This document shows, piece after piece, positions 26,524-36,512 of a stretch of DNA of 64,000 nucleotides. Position 1 is the first letter of the stretch. Each line of letters starts with the position of its first letter. Position numbers and translations under genes: made by a program. Origin of the DNA: Nostoc sp. S13 (GTDB lineage Bacteria; Cyanobacteriota; Cyanobacteriia; Cyanobacteriales; Nostocaceae); the NCBI RefSeq assembly GCF_029379315.1, contig NZ_JAQYWQ010000001.1, forward strand, positions 96,392-160,391. The letters run 5' to 3'. Below the pieces are notes generated by a model that was not told the DNA's origin, searched no databases, and saw only the letters and a program-made list of their open reading frames with translations.

Positions 26524-29500
26524 GGAAGAGTTTCTGCTTTCGCTTGGGCGATCGCCTGTTGATTATCTGTTGCTAAAGCAATTCGAGTATTAATTCTAGG
26601 CAAAAGAGTTTTCCATTGTGTATCACTCATCTTGCCTAGTAGAGAAATTTCTGGCCCCTCAGTTATATCTACATCACCCTCCATGAGCAAATTCATGGTC
26701 AAAGACGATAAAAGCATATCAGCTTCTTCCTCAGAAACGTTATGAGTATCTATCAGGAGAGTTATATGACTTTTATCTGGGTGAGTAGTGAGAGTAGAAA
26801 TGACACTTGCTAAATCTTGATATAGTAGGTCTTCTGGCTCTGACCAGTCTGGGAAAATAATGAGGTTAATATCTTTTAAGCGGAAATTTTGACTCAGAGT
26901 ATCTGTAAGATATTTACTAAATAGTTCTTGGAAGAGGCTGCCTATTTTAGCTGAGTAAGAGCGGCTATCTAGAAAACTAGGATTACCTTGCATTTTTTCT
27001 TTGATTTGGTCGCTCTTTTGTTGGCGTAATTCAGGATCAGTTCCCAGTGTGATCGCTAACTGTATATAAGACTCTTCACTATCCGCAACTAAATCAGGTA
27101 CATCTAATACTTGCACCATTGCAGCCCCCATTGTAGACCGAAAGGTAGTTCCCCGTCTAGTAATTACTGGTAAATTAACCTGTAGTGGCTCTATCAATGA
27201 AGTTGTTCCAGCAAATGGAAAAGAATCTAGGTAAACATCGGCAATAGCAAAGTATGCTTTAACTTCTTGTCGATTTGGTACAGGTTGAGGATCTAAGACT
27301 ATCAATTGATCTGCTGTTATTCCATGCTTTGAAAATACTTTATTCAAGTGGTTCACAAAAGCTTTTTTAGGATAAGCGTTTGACCAATTTGGACCAAATG
27401 GCAGAAGGACTAAAACGGAGTTGGGAACAGCAAAAATTATTTTTGCCCACGTATCAATCAGTTCAGGGATAATTTTGAAGTAGTTAGCGGCAGAGATAAA
27501 AATAACAGCATCGTCAGGAATACCTAAACTTTGTCGCTCACTTTTTACAATTACCTTGTCTTTTTCATTACCATAACTAAAGCAATGAGCAGTTCCTTCC
27601 AGTTTCATCAACTTTTCTTGATATTGCTGTTCTGCCGTTGCCGATGGATCAGTTAGTGTACCAGAGATGTAATAATCAATATGCCGCATTCCTGTTGTTA
27701 CCACAGATCCGCCACTCGTGACTTGTATTCTAGCTAACCGATGCATTGATAACAGGCAGATTTGATTCGTTACTGCCGTCACATTGGTAGCAATGAATAA
27801 TATATCGAGATCATCAGCACGAATAATATTTACCTGTTCTGTTAAATCTTGTGGTAGTAGTTTAAAGGAGTTTGCACAGCTTTGGCAATATTGCTCTAGT
27901 TGATGACCAGTTTGATTAAGAGAATACAAAATTACTTCAAAATCTCTACTGATATATTCATAAACAGGAAGAGCCGCAAATGTTTCGGCTGATGGGAGAA
28001 AATTGCTGGCTAATATACCTAAAGTAATTTTTTTTCCGCCTACAGGGTTTTCAGCGAATTCATAATCTATGCCATAGTTTCTAGTTGTGAGAAAATACTC
28101 TATAATCTTTGCTCTTTTGACATAAATATCTTGAAGATTGGCATCATTAAAGTAAACAGGAATAAAATTAGCATTTTTTACAAAGCACTCTAAAAAATCA
28201 TTCCATTGCTCAGAATTATTCCGTTCTAGAATTCCACTATGTAAGTAATCAATCCAACATTGGATATAGCGGTAGTAATTATCTGCGTCTCCAATTTTTT
28301 GGAAGTAGGAATGGGAATTAAACAGATATGTCTCATAATCATTTAGTAACCAATGAGGTATGTGTATAATCTCAGGGGGTGCTGGTAACTGCTGAGGATC
28401 TAGATAAAGCATAGCTACCATTAGATACTGAATTATTGTATGAGGATCATTAACTCCTCTAAAGATATCGGTAAGCACTTCATCAACTAAAGTTTGTTCG
28501 TTAACAGCTAATTGCTCATTTTTTAAACCAAGTTTTAGTAGTAATTGATACTTTTTACCCAATTCTCCCATATACAGGCTTTCAATCTGAGAAGTTTGTA
28601 AATTCAATAATTCAGTAGCGGTTTCATAACGTAACTGACGCAAGTTAGCGAGCGCTAATGGATCACCAGGGTCTTTTTGATACTCTTGAATATAAAGAGA
28701 GAATTTATTAGTGAAATTATTTAATATTTGAATATTACGTTTCTTTAAATACCCTGAAGGATTAAAAGTTAAGTATAATTTTTCGCATTCTTGGTCTATA
28801 TCGAAAGACGAATCTTCCTGCATAAAAGCTTGAACAGCTTCCATCGGTCCTGGCCCATACTCAGAGTACACGGGATGACCGTTGATATTGGTGTCCTCGA
28901 CAATAAGATAGCTTCCAGGCGTCACAAATGGACTATATAAATACAACTCTTGCAGTACATGTTCTGCACGATGATCAGAGTCCAAAATCACCACTACTGA
29001 GCTTTTATTAGCTGTTTTTCGCCGCACCTGTTCTATCATAGCATCAGATGTTGAAGAACCAAGCCAATAAGAAATGCGCGGATGCTGGGGTCGATTGGGG
29101 CGCTCTTGGATGTCAATACTCACAATTTCACCGTTTCTAATTATGTCACACATTTGTGCCAAAAACAAAGCACTACCGCCATAAAGAGTTCCAGTTTCAA
29201 TAATAATTTCTGGCTTAATTTTAAATATAATTTCCTGGTAAATCCATAAATCTAGAGGACACTTATAAACTGGTATTCCCATCCAGTAAGTTTTTTGCCA
29301 CGTTAGCCCTCGTTGCTGGGCAGCATTATAGTAAAGTTGATGAAACCACTGAATAATATCTTTTTCTGTGACTTGGGATTGGATTTGGTATTGCATGTTG
29401 GTGGTTGGTTTAATCCAGATTGGATCTTGATGAAATTCTGTAATTTGTTCTCTTATGTCTAGAAATTTTATTGGTTCAAACTTTTTCGTATAAGCTTGCT

Positions 29501-30548
29501 TGACGGCTAAAGAGAAAATATGTTCATATATAAGTTTTTCTTCTCCAACATTATTCTCATAAAATTTGTTGATTATTTTTTCCCCATATCCTATCACCAA
29601 TTCGCTTTGACAAAGATAAGCAATTGATACACATGCTGAGGAATAAGACGTAAATGCTTTTGTAATTTTCAAAAAGACACAAAATAGATCAATAGGCACT
29701 CTAGTAAACCATTCTGGAATAACTAAGGCATTACGCTTATGTTTACATAATTCTCTAGCTAGTACCTGTGCTTGATTGAGTTGCTGCCTTAGGTGACCTT
29801 TGACTAAAATATTTTCGCCTATTTGAGTATAAGGTAAGATACTTGATAGGTAACAATTAATTTCATCTTGATAATTTTTGATCAATCCTGCTTCTGTTTC
29901 ATAGGATGTCAGGGCAATTGTTAGTGAATTGCCAAATTGATTGCTAATATTTTTACAATATTCACTAAGCCCATCTATTTGTTTAGCACTATCAGCAACA
30001 GTGTATTCAAAAAACTCTGGTTTAATCTGTCTAACCTTACAAATATCAAAGGATTTTCCGCAATCAATAGGTGTAATAAGATAGCTATCATCTATAGGAA
30101 TAAACCCGGATGGATTTAGAGATTTACTGATTGAATTAGTACTATTCAGATTTAATAAACCTAAGCTATCTCCGTAACATATTTTACGGGCGCTTGGATA
30201 AGCTGATAAAAAGACTTCGTTCACAAATTGCCAGTTGCGACAAGTATAAACAACATCTGCAAATGGAATCTTGAGATATTTCTTTAATAAATCTGTCGCA
30301 GTCAAAAATTCACAAGCTTTTACAGAACAAAAGCTTTCAAATTCATGAAGTGATAACCTCTCTTTAAATTTCCAAATTTGAGAAATCTGTAAACAGACTT
30401 TATTTAATTTTTGGTCTCCATACCCCCCCATTATCAAAAAGTCATCGCAGTTTCTATATTCTCCATTTTCTTCTTGTGAACGAAGAACCGAGAGAATAGT
30501 TAGCAGTTGAGCTGGCCCTTGAACTATAACTAACCTAATTTCAGACAT
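26499..30548 (-). CDS. Giant three-part protein: polysialyltransferase-like, CmcI-type methyltransferase, OGT-like
   Basis: This 1349-residue protein ends the nonulosonate cluster. Residues 1-350 resemble the alpha-2,8-polysialyltransferase (POLYST) family, with short strands such as [21 protein letters not shown] and ILVKGHLRQ. Residues 390-605 are a CmcI/cephalosporin-hydroxylase-type methyltransferase: the SAM loop [10 protein letters not shown] at 451-460, DSDH at 523-526, and [13 protein letters not shown]. Residues 610-830 are helical. Residues 838-1210 are a GT41/OGT-like GT-B domain, with the UDP-contacting Lys in [11 protein letters not shown] (about 1025) and [17 protein letters not shown]-terminal alpha/beta domain of about 130 residues follows. 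It starts 19 bases after the CMP-sugar synthetase gene. The POLYST call is the least certain. Confidence 0.75.
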   Translation of the reverse strand: MSEIRLVIVQGPAQLLTILSVLRSQEENGEYRNCDDFLIMGGYGDQKLNKVCLQISQIWKFKERLSLHEFESFCSVKACEFLTATDLLKKYLKIPFADVVYTCRNWQFVNEVFLSAYPSARKICYGDSLGLLNLNSTNSISKSLNPSGFIPIDDSYLITPIDCGKSFDICKVRQIKPEFFEYTVADSAKQIDGLSEYCKNISNQFGNSLTIALTSYETEAGLIKNYQDEINCYLSSILPYTQIGENILVKGHLRQQLNQAQVLARELCKHKRNALVIPEWFTRVPIDLFCVFLKITKAFTSYSSACVSIAYLCQSELVIGYGEKIINKFYENNVGEEKLIYEHIFSLAVKQAYTKKFEPIKFLDIREQITEFHQDPIWIKPTTNMQYQIQSQVTEKDIIQWFHQLYYNAAQQRGLTWQKTYWMGIPVYKCPLDLWIYQEIIFKIKPEIIIETGTLYGGSALFLAQMCDIIRNGEIVSIDIQERPNRPQHPRISYWLGSSTSDAMIEQVRRKTANKSSVVVILDSDHRAEHVLQELYLYSPFVTPGSYLIVEDTNINGHPVYSEYGPGPMEAVQAFMQEDSSFDIDQECEKLYLTFNPSGYLKKRNIQILNNFTNKFSLYIQEYQKDPGDPLALANLRQLRYETATELLNLQTSQIESLYMGELGKKYQLLLKLGLKNEQLAVNEQTLVDEVLTDIFRGVNDPHTIIQYLMVAMLYLDPQQLPAPPEIIHIPHWLLNDYETYLFNSHSYFQKIGDADNYYRYIQCWIDYLHSGILERNNSEQWNDFLECFVKNANFIPVYFNDANLQDIYVKRAKIIEYFLTTRNYGIDYEFAENPVGGKKITLGILASNFLPSAETFAALPVYEYISRDFEVILYSLNQTGHQLEQYCQSCANSFKLLPQDLTEQVNIIRADDLDILFIATNVTAVTNQICLLSMHRLARIQVTSGGSVVTTGMRHIDYYISGTLTDPSATAEQQYQEKLMKLEGTAHCFSYGNEKDKVIVKSERQSLGIPDDAVIFISAANYFKIIPELIDTWAKIIFAVPNSVLVLLPFGPNWSNAYPKKAFVNHLNKVFSKHGITADQLIVLDPQPVPNRQEVKAYFAIADVYLDSFPFAGTTSLIEPLQVNLPVITRRGTTFRSTMGAAMVQVLDVPDLVADSEESYIQLAITLGTDPELRQQKSDQIKEKMQGNPSFLDSRSYSAKIGSLFQELFSKYLTDTLSQNFRLKDINLIIFPDWSEPEDLLYQDLASVISTLTTHPDKSHITLLIDTHNVSEEEADMLLSSLTMNLLMEGDVDITEGPEISLLGKMSDTQWKTLLPRINTRIALATDNQQAIAQAKAETLPYKLLSIN

Positions 30549-30567
30549 AGTTTTTCTAGTAATAAAA

Positions 30568-31281
30568 TTAGCAAGTGTATATTGTTTGAGTAGTAACTGT
30601 CTCTTTAATTCTCAGTTGAAGCAGATTAAAATCTAATTCAGTATCTATGTCTAATGAACGTTCTATTGGCATAACATATGGAGTTGTTCCTTCCGATATA
30701 AAGGTTTTATTTTCTATAAGCCATGCTGTTTGGGCAACATAAACTGCACCATTTAATAAATAAATATTTGGTAAATCTTGCCGACGCTCATAAATATCGT
30801 GTGTTTTGATAAAAGGCTTCATTTGTCCAGCTTTATCTATGGTATACATCCAGTAAGGACTTGAATCAGATTTAGTAACTGAGACAGAAGAATAACTTTG
30901 AGACCTAACACAAGCTTCAAGACAACTATCAATGTCTATGACCTTTCTCAAAGGGGAAGTCGGCTGGAGTAGGATAACATAATCATATATAGGAAGTTGA
31001 TTTAAAGCGTGTAATACAGGAGCAATTCCTGGGGTGTCATCCTGAGCCAGTTCAACAGGCCGTTTAAAAGCAACTTCACACCCCCATTTTTGGGAAATGC
31101 TAATGATTTCATCATCTTCTGATGACATTATTAATCTGTCTATATACTTAGATTTATTAGCTTCTTCTATTGTCCATGCAATCAGAGGTTTGCCTCCTAT
31201 TTCTCGAATATTTTTACGCGGGACTCCTTTTGAACCTGCTCGGGCTGGAATAATTGCTAAGACTTTTTTACCTTGAATCAT
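30568..31281 (-). CDS. neuA: CMP-nonulosonate cytidylyltransferase (NeuA/LegF-like)
   Basis: This 237-residue enzyme activates a nonulosonic acid with CTP to the CMP-sugar. It shows the CTP-binding start AIIPARAGSKGVPRKNI with its conserved Arg and Lys, GGKPLIAWTIEEA, the MSSEDDEI segment, VILLQPTSPLR, and the C-terminal acidic motif ERSLDIDTELDF that binds metal. The length fits NeuA, LegF and PseF enzymes; with LegB/LegC-like genes nearby, the legionaminic branch is favoured. It overlaps the PtmE-like gene by four bases (ATGA) and lies 19 bases before the giant glycosyltransferase gene, so all three are probably one transcript. Confidence 0.9.
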   Translation of the reverse strand: MIQGKKVLAIIPARAGSKGVPRKNIREIGGKPLIAWTIEEANKSKYIDRLIMSSEDDEIISISQKWGCEVAFKRPVELAQDDTPGIAPVLHALNQLPIYDYVILLQPTSPLRKVIDIDSCLEACVRSQSYSSVSVTKSDSSPYWMYTIDKAGQMKPFIKTHDIYERRQDLPNIYLLNGAVYVAQTAWLIENKTFISEGTTPYVMPIERSLDIDTELDFNLLQLRIKETVTTQTIYTC

Positions 31282-32327
31282 GCAAATACCTCTCTAAATT
31301 CTTCATTGGCTTTCTCAAAATCACTCATCCTTCCAATATCCAACCAGTATTCGCAAATGGGGAAAGCAGAGGTTTTTTCTTGCTTTTGAATTAGTGTTTC
31401 AAATAAAGATGGCATATCGTAGTATTCTGCTTTAGGAATTGACTCTAAACAAGATGGCTCTAAAATATAAATCCCCGTATTAATATGAAACTTATATAGA
31501 GGTTTCTCTCTAATACTAATAATTTTTTGTTGCTCTGTATCAACTACACCAAAAGGTATCTGAAAATCATACTCCGTGACAGCCATTGTTGCCCTACTTT
31601 CATGCTCTTGATGAAAATTGAGCATCTTATGGAAGTTCACTTTCGTCAATAAATCCGCATTCATTACAAAAAAAGGTAATTCTGGACGCTTCGGCAGCAA
31701 ACTCAGACCACCAGCAGTACCTAAACGTTGCGTTTCACGCAGATATTTAATTTTTACTCCCCACCGTGAGCCATTGCTAAAGTAGTTTTCAATCATGTGA
31801 GATTTGTAATTGACTGAAATAAAAAATTGGTGAAATCCACAGTCAATAAAGCTCTCTAAGATATTTTCTAGAATTGGTTTACCGCCTACTCTCAATAAGG
31901 GCTTTGGACAATCGTGAGTTAAGGGAGCTAACCGAGTTCCTAAACCACCAGCAATTAAAATAACCCAGTTATCTCGCTTAGTAACTTCTAGTAGTTGTTC
32001 TAGTAATGCAAGTTTTACAACTCGCCTGTCTAAATCAATTACAGGTATTTGACGAATACTTTTTCGCCGCATCATAGCAATAATTTCATCATTAGTCGTA
32101 TTTGTATCGACGGTGATGGGTTGTGGACTCATCGCTAGGTAAACAGGTTCATCTAGCGAGAACCCTTTCAAAATAGCTCGGCGGATATCTCCATCAGTTA
32201 CAGTTCCTAATAATTGCTGCTGTTCGTTGACAACCAGTGCAATTTGCAGAGCACTAACATCAATTGTCTGGATTGCTTCCCGAATCGAGTGTTGTGGCGG
32301 AATCAGTATTATTTTCCAGTCTTTCAC
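31278..32327 (-). CDS. CBS-domain nucleotidyltransferase (PtmE-like)
   Basis: This 349-residue protein has a pair of CBS domains in residues 1-120 (two copies of a GTVTDGDIRRAI/RQIPVID-type pattern) joined to a sugar-1-phosphate nucleotidyltransferase (from about 125: AGGLGTRLAPLTHDCPKPLLRVGGKPI, later FVMNADLL). This layout is that of PtmE, which makes GDP-glucosamine at the start of the Campylobacter legionaminic acid pathway. The CBS pair may sense adenosine nucleotides. It is preceded by a 188-base gap without a gene, so a promoter may lie at 32328-32515. It is coupled to the cytidylyltransferase gene by ATGA. Confidence 0.88.
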   Translation of the reverse strand: MKDWKIILIPPQHSIREAIQTIDVSALQIALVVNEQQQLLGTVTDGDIRRAILKGFSLDEPVYLAMSPQPITVDTNTTNDEIIAMMRRKSIRQIPVIDLDRRVVKLALLEQLLEVTKRDNWVILIAGGLGTRLAPLTHDCPKPLLRVGGKPILENILESFIDCGFHQFFISVNYKSHMIENYFSNGSRWGVKIKYLRETQRLGTAGGLSLLPKRPELPFFVMNADLLTKVNFHKMLNFHQEHESRATMAVTEYDFQIPFGVVDTEQQKIISIREKPLYKFHINTGIYILEPSCLESIPKAEYYDMPSLFETLIQKQEKTSAFPICEYWLDIGRMSDFEKANEEFREVFA

Positions 32328-32515
32328 AGTATTTTCCTAGTTCTATTCAGGGTTTTCAGTTCACAATTTGGAAAGTTCACTTAATGTAACAAAGAGAAAT
32401 GAGGCAATTTTATCCTTTCCAGCGTTTGCTGAAAACTAGAGTTTAGCCATTAGCTTTCCAAGTTGTGTCAATTAATAGAGTTCCCAGAAATGACCAGAAA
32501 ATAACAGTGATTCGC

Positions 32516-33571
32516 TCAGGTTAAGCGATAAAGAAGGAAGTAGCTAGGCCTTTGGACGAGTTTTTGCTGACGCATCCAACTAACGCAGAGTTTTTCGTAC
32601 ATAGCTGCATTGTGGATGCGTCCACCGATATAAAAAGGAAGGCACAATTTCGAGAGGCTGGCTTTAAAGCGGAAGAGGTCATCTTTGGGATCAGAGGTTC
32701 GTCCTCCTCCCAGATGCAACCAGCGAAAGCCGTTTTTTTGACCCCATAGTGCAACTGTGTGTAAGAGCAAATTGTTAGGAGCAAATGAGCGATAATTGAG
32801 ATCGCTGCCAGCTAAGTGGTAATGGAGGCAATCTCCGTGTTGCAGAAATAATCCAGCAGTAACAATCTGCTCTTCATATCTGACTGTGAATAGTTTAACT
32901 GCTTGAGTTAGATTACTCCATAAATAATTAAAGTAAGACTCACAGAAGTAGTAATAGGGAATAGCACCGAGAAGTTTCATTGTCTGTCCATACAGTTGTC
33001 GGAAGGTTTCTAAGCTTTCTGATGTAGAACTTTCTGTACAAACCAATCCCTTTTTAATAGCTTTATTGACCATATTTCGGTGGACAGAAGGATAGTTTGT
33101 CCATAAGTCTTGCTCAGATCCCTTTAAATTAACAACGACTGTTTCTCGATTGAGGATTATCCAACAAGACTGATCAACGTATTGGTAATTTTCTAGGAGT
33201 GGATTGAAGCGGATAAACTCAGCAATGATGCGGTTATCTTGGCACCATTGAGAAAAAACGACTTGAACCTTTGTCAAAAACGGTGGATAGTTGGTAGTAC
33301 TTAACGGACCACTGTATCCGTAAACTGTTTCAATATCGTACCAAGGCTTGTCTACGACTTCAGATCCGACTTGCTTAATAGGACGTACAAAGAAAGGGTA
33401 AAACCAAAGATGGTCTTCATCTTGAGCAACAAAAGCATAAGCTATTCCATCCCCATTTAACTCATACGCCCTATGATACTCAGGAAGAAAATAGATATCT
33501 ATTGAGTGAAAATGCTCTAGTGCTTTGTACCACCCCTCTATCTCTTGAGTAGTAAAAATTTGCCATTTCAC
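32516..33571 (-). CDS. FemAB/GNAT-like acyltransferase
   Basis: This protein of about 352 residues has two GNAT-like halves, in the style of FemAB/peptidoglycan-bridge transferases and the BioF2-like acetyltransferase group: LWFYPFFVRPI early, VHRNMVNKAIKKG centrally and HYHLAGSDLNYRSFAPNNLLLH then WLHLGGGRTSDPKDDLFRFKASLS late. I place the start at a GTG at 33571, whose last two bases begin the TGA stop of the methyltransferase gene (GTGA). A TTG at 33598 is less likely. In this cluster it is the best candidate for the N-acylation step (LegH role), although FemAB-like enzymes can also add amino acids. Confidence 0.75.
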   Translation of the reverse strand: MKWQIFTTQEIEGWYKALEHFHSIDIYFLPEYHRAYELNGDGIAYAFVAQDEDHLWFYPFFVRPIKQVGSEVVDKPWYDIETVYGYSGPLSTTNYPPFLTKVQVVFSQWCQDNRIIAEFIRFNPLLENYQYVDQSCWIILNRETVVVNLKGSEQDLWTNYPSVHRNMVNKAIKKGLVCTESSTSESLETFRQLYGQTMKLLGAIPYYYFCESYFNYLWSNLTQAVKLFTVRYEEQIVTAGLFLQHGDCLHYHLAGSDLNYRSFAPNNLLLHTVALWGQKNGFRWLHLGGGRTSDPKDDLFRFKASLSKLCLPFYIGGRIHNAAMYEKLCVSWMRQQKLVQRPSYFLLYRLT

Positions 33572-34239
33572 AGTTGTTTTTTGCCTTCGACAAGCCAATG
33601 CTTATAGTATTGTTGTTGGTTGTTCAGACTACGAATTAAATATTCGATTTGCACATCAGCAAAGTAATTCGAGAGTTGCTGCACTTCTTCTAAATTGAAG
33701 AAATGACACAGCCCTTTACCCTCTAAAGGTCCTTCTGTAATCTCAATGAACGTTCCTGGTTCGACTTCTTTCCCTAAGCCATCTCCCCATGATCCAGAAG
33801 CAACGGTCATAGAAAAGATTCTGCCCCCAGGTTTGAGCATAGTTTTAACTTGTTCTACTATGATTTTAATGTTTTCAATTGAGTTATGTTGCAAACACGC
33901 TATGTCTAGCACTGCATCAAAATAAGCGGGAGGATAAAAATTAGATAAGGAAATCAGATCTCCGACTTGGAGATGGGCTTTTAAACCTTCTGAGTCTAAA
34001 TAATTTTCTGCTTTAGCTATCGCAGTATTTGACCCATCAATTCCATAGACATCAAACCCTTCTCTACTCATATACCAGACGTTTGCTCCAGTACCACAGC
34101 CGATTTCTAGCAATTTAATTTGTTTTCTATCTGGAAAGACATAAAAATTCCGCGCCACGAAACGAATAACGTCTTCTGGAGGATATTTTCCCCATTCCTG
34201 GCTGATGAATATGTTTTCCCAACTTGCATCCCAACTCAT
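33568..34239 (-). CDS. Class I SAM-dependent methyltransferase
   Basis: This 223-residue protein has a complete SAM-binding Rossmann core: LLEIGCGTGANVWYMSREG (motif I), VYGIDGSNTAI (motif II), FDAVLDIACLQHNS (motif IV) and LKPGGRIFSMTV (motif VI). The substrate is not evident. Methyltransferases such as PtmH modify the amidino or N-acyl group of legionaminic acid in Campylobacter, so a sugar-modifying role is plausible. It is coupled to the FemAB-like gene by GTGA and follows neuC by 25 bases. Confidence 0.85.
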   Translation of the reverse strand: MSWDASWENIFISQEWGKYPPEDVIRFVARNFYVFPDRKQIKLLEIGCGTGANVWYMSREGFDVYGIDGSNTAIAKAENYLDSEGLKAHLQVGDLISLSNFYPPAYFDAVLDIACLQHNSIENIKIIVEQVKTMLKPGGRIFSMTVASGSWGDGLGKEVEPGTFIEITEGPLEGKGLCHFFNLEEVQQLSNYFADVQIEYLIRSLNNQQQYYKHWLVEGKKQL

Positions 34240-34264
34240 AATCTAAACCTGTTCTAGTTTGTTG

Positions 34265-35437
34265 TTAGGTTTTATCAAGACAGTGATTGGTGGTCTTAAA
34301 TTTTTTTTGCAATAAATTTAAGTCTAATTCAACGGTTTTGAGAACATCTACAATTTCAAGGGCTGCGTAACCATTCCCATAAGGATTTTGTCGCTGATCT
34401 AACGACGCTCGGAAAGAGATAGATAATCCTTTGTGGATGGCTTCAATGATAGACTCAACGTTTAGACCAACATCGATAACATTTTTTGTTTGCAGACGAC
34501 CTCGCTGGCGATCGCCAATATTAACTACTGGCAGGCAAAAACTGGGCGCTTCCCAAATCCCACTGGAAGAATTGCCTACCATTACGTCAGCTTGTCCTAG
34601 TAAACTGTAGTATCTTAACTGACCGAGATTATAAAAAAACTTAGCTTGGGGTTTAGCAGTAACAAATTCCTGAATTTTTTCAATAATCACTCGTCCTTCA
34701 GGATCGGCATTGGGAAAAGTAAAGATTAAAGTTCCTTCAACCTGCTCTAAAGCCTTCAAGACAATCTGAATTTCCTCCAAAGGACTCATGCTACTAAGGG
34801 TCGTGGGATGATAGGTGATCAGCAAGACAGGAGGCTTTAACTCAAGTCCAAGACTCTGACTTAACTCCTCTCGCACCAGTAATTTCATTTGTTGGATTGA
34901 GTCTAAAGCTGGATCTCCTGTTACGAAAACACGCCAAGGTTCTTCGCCCATCTGGAGTAATCTTTCTTTATGTTGCTGCATAGCCACAAAATGTAGATGG
35001 CTCATTTGAGTCACTGCGTAACGGATTTGATTGTCTATCGCTCCTTCGGTGATATCCCCACCAGAGATGTGAGCAATAGGAATGCGAAAAGCTAAAGCAG
35101 AACTGACAATCGAAAGTAGTTCAAAGCGATCGCCTACAATTAGCAACAGATCCGGCTGATAATGGGCAAAACTTTGTGCCAAGCCAATCACCCCTAAACC
35201 TATAGATTTAGCAACGCCTTCGGGTGTATCAGAATTGAGGAGCATTTCGACGCGATCGCCTATCTCAAAACCATCAGCCTCAATGTCTTCCACAGTCAAC
35301 CCAAATTCAGGCGACAGATGCATTCCTGTAACAATTAGATGTAATTTTAAATCGGGATCTTGTTGAATCTGTTTGAGAATCGGTAGACAACTGCTATAGT
35401 CTGATCGCCCTACCGTCACAACACCAATATTTCTCAT
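34265..35437 (-). CDS. neuC: Hydrolysing UDP/GDP-sugar 2-epimerase (NeuC/LegG-like)
   Basis: This 390-residue GT-B-fold enzyme of the WecB/NeuC group makes the free 2-epimerised sugar for condensation by NeuB. Visible features are VVTVGRSDYSSCLPIL at the start, the HLIVTGMHLSPEFG segment, ISGGDITEGAIDNQIRYAVTQMSHLHF and VMVGNSSSGIWEAPSF for nucleotide binding. True NeuC uses UDP-GlcNAc, whereas LegG uses a 2,4-diacetamido-trideoxy sugar nucleotide. The LegB and LegC neighbours favour the latter. It starts within the stop of neuB (ATGA). Confidence 0.92.
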   Translation of the reverse strand: MRNIGVVTVGRSDYSSCLPILKQIQQDPDLKLHLIVTGMHLSPEFGLTVEDIEADGFEIGDRVEMLLNSDTPEGVAKSIGLGVIGLAQSFAHYQPDLLLIVGDRFELLSIVSSALAFRIPIAHISGGDITEGAIDNQIRYAVTQMSHLHFVAMQQHKERLLQMGEEPWRVFVTGDPALDSIQQMKLLVREELSQSLGLELKPPVLLITYHPTTLSSMSPLEEIQIVLKALEQVEGTLIFTFPNADPEGRVIIEKIQEFVTAKPQAKFFYNLGQLRYYSLLGQADVMVGNSSSGIWEAPSFCLPVVNIGDRQRGRLQTKNVIDVGLNVESIIEAIHKGLSISFRASLDQRQNPYGNGYAALEIVDVLKTVELDLNLLQKKFKTTNHCLDKT

Positions 35438-36483
35438 ATGAAATCACTCCAAGAGATCAACTCACCGGCTTGAAGTGATCGCGTTACCTTGCGACCTAGT
35501 ACTAATTCTTGCAGGGTTGGAGAAATCCCACTGGCTGGGCGCAAGGCAGTTAGCATTTCTGGTTGGAGTACAGTCCCTTCTATGACATCACACCTTACTG
35601 CTATGCTACGACGAGCGATCACACGGGTATTAGCTTCAGATTCTGTTGGTTGTTTCAAGCCATTCCCTAAGGCATATTCTACGGTTCTCACCCCCTTGAC
35701 CAATGCCTGTAACTCTTGGGGGTCTAAAGAGGCTTTGTGGTCAGGTCCGGGCAAGTTTTTATCTAAGGTAAAATGCTTTTCGATGACGCAAGCTCCTAAA
35801 GCAACTGCTGCTAGTGCCACTTCAATCCCTAGTGTATGATCCGAATAGCCCACTGGCACTTGCAATGCTGTCGCCATTGAATGCATTGCCTTAAGGTTAG
35901 CTTCAGCAGGGTTCGCGGGATAGTTAGAGACACAGTGTAATAAGACCACTTGTTCACATCCAGCTTGGCGAATTAACCGTAGGGCTTCTTCAACTTCGCT
36001 CAAGTAAGACATTCCGGTTGAAACAATCAAGGGTTTACCCTTACGTGCCACATACTGTAGAAAATGCCAGTTTGTGATTTCTCCCGAGGGAATTTTAAAT
36101 AGGGGGACTTTTAACTCCTCCAGAAGGTCTGCACTTTCTTCATCAAAGGGAGTCGAAATAAATAAAATACCTTGCTTGTGAGAGTAAGCTTGTAATTCTC
36201 GATGTGCTTCTACTGACAATTCTAAAGTACGAATCATATCCAGTTGAGATTCCTTAGGATTCGTCGTCAGCAGTTGGTATTCTGCTTTAGGAGCTGTAGA
36301 ACTGACAACTTTTTCCGATTTGAAAGATTGAAATTTTACTGCATCTGCTCCAGCTTCAAAGGCTTTATCGATTAAATGTTTAGCCATGTCTAGGCTACCG
36401 TTATGATTTACCCCTGCTTCAGCAATGATAAAACAAGGATATCCCTGTCCTATTGGTATGCCAAATACTTCTATTTTTTTCAT
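35434..36483 (-). CDS. neuB: Nonulosonic acid synthase (NeuB/LegI-like)
   Basis: This enzyme condenses the 2-epimerised amino sugar with phosphoenolpyruvate to give a nine-carbon sialic-type acid. The TIM-barrel part shows CFIIAEAGVNHNGS, ADAVKFQSFKSEKVVS, ISTPFDEESADLL, KIPSGEITN, LLHCVSNYPA, YSDHTLG and IEKHFTLDKNLPGPDHKAS, which are all hallmark segments. The C-terminus (from about residue 285) is the antifreeze-like SAF domain with RRSIAVRCDV and LGRKVTRSL. Length 349 is standard. It is coupled to neuC by ATGA and lies 29 bases after the aminotransferase gene. Confidence 0.95.
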   Translation of the reverse strand: MKKIEVFGIPIGQGYPCFIIAEAGVNHNGSLDMAKHLIDKAFEAGADAVKFQSFKSEKVVSSTAPKAEYQLLTTNPKESQLDMIRTLELSVEAHRELQAYSHKQGILFISTPFDEESADLLEELKVPLFKIPSGEITNWHFLQYVARKGKPLIVSTGMSYLSEVEEALRLIRQAGCEQVVLLHCVSNYPANPAEANLKAMHSMATALQVPVGYSDHTLGIEVALAAVALGACVIEKHFTLDKNLPGPDHKASLDPQELQALVKGVRTVEYALGNGLKQPTESEANTRVIARRSIAVRCDVIEGTVLQPEMLTALRPASGISPTLQELVLGRKVTRSLQAGELISWSDFI

Positions 36484-36512
36484 TGGCTAATTAAATAAAG
36501 ACTTAGATTTTT

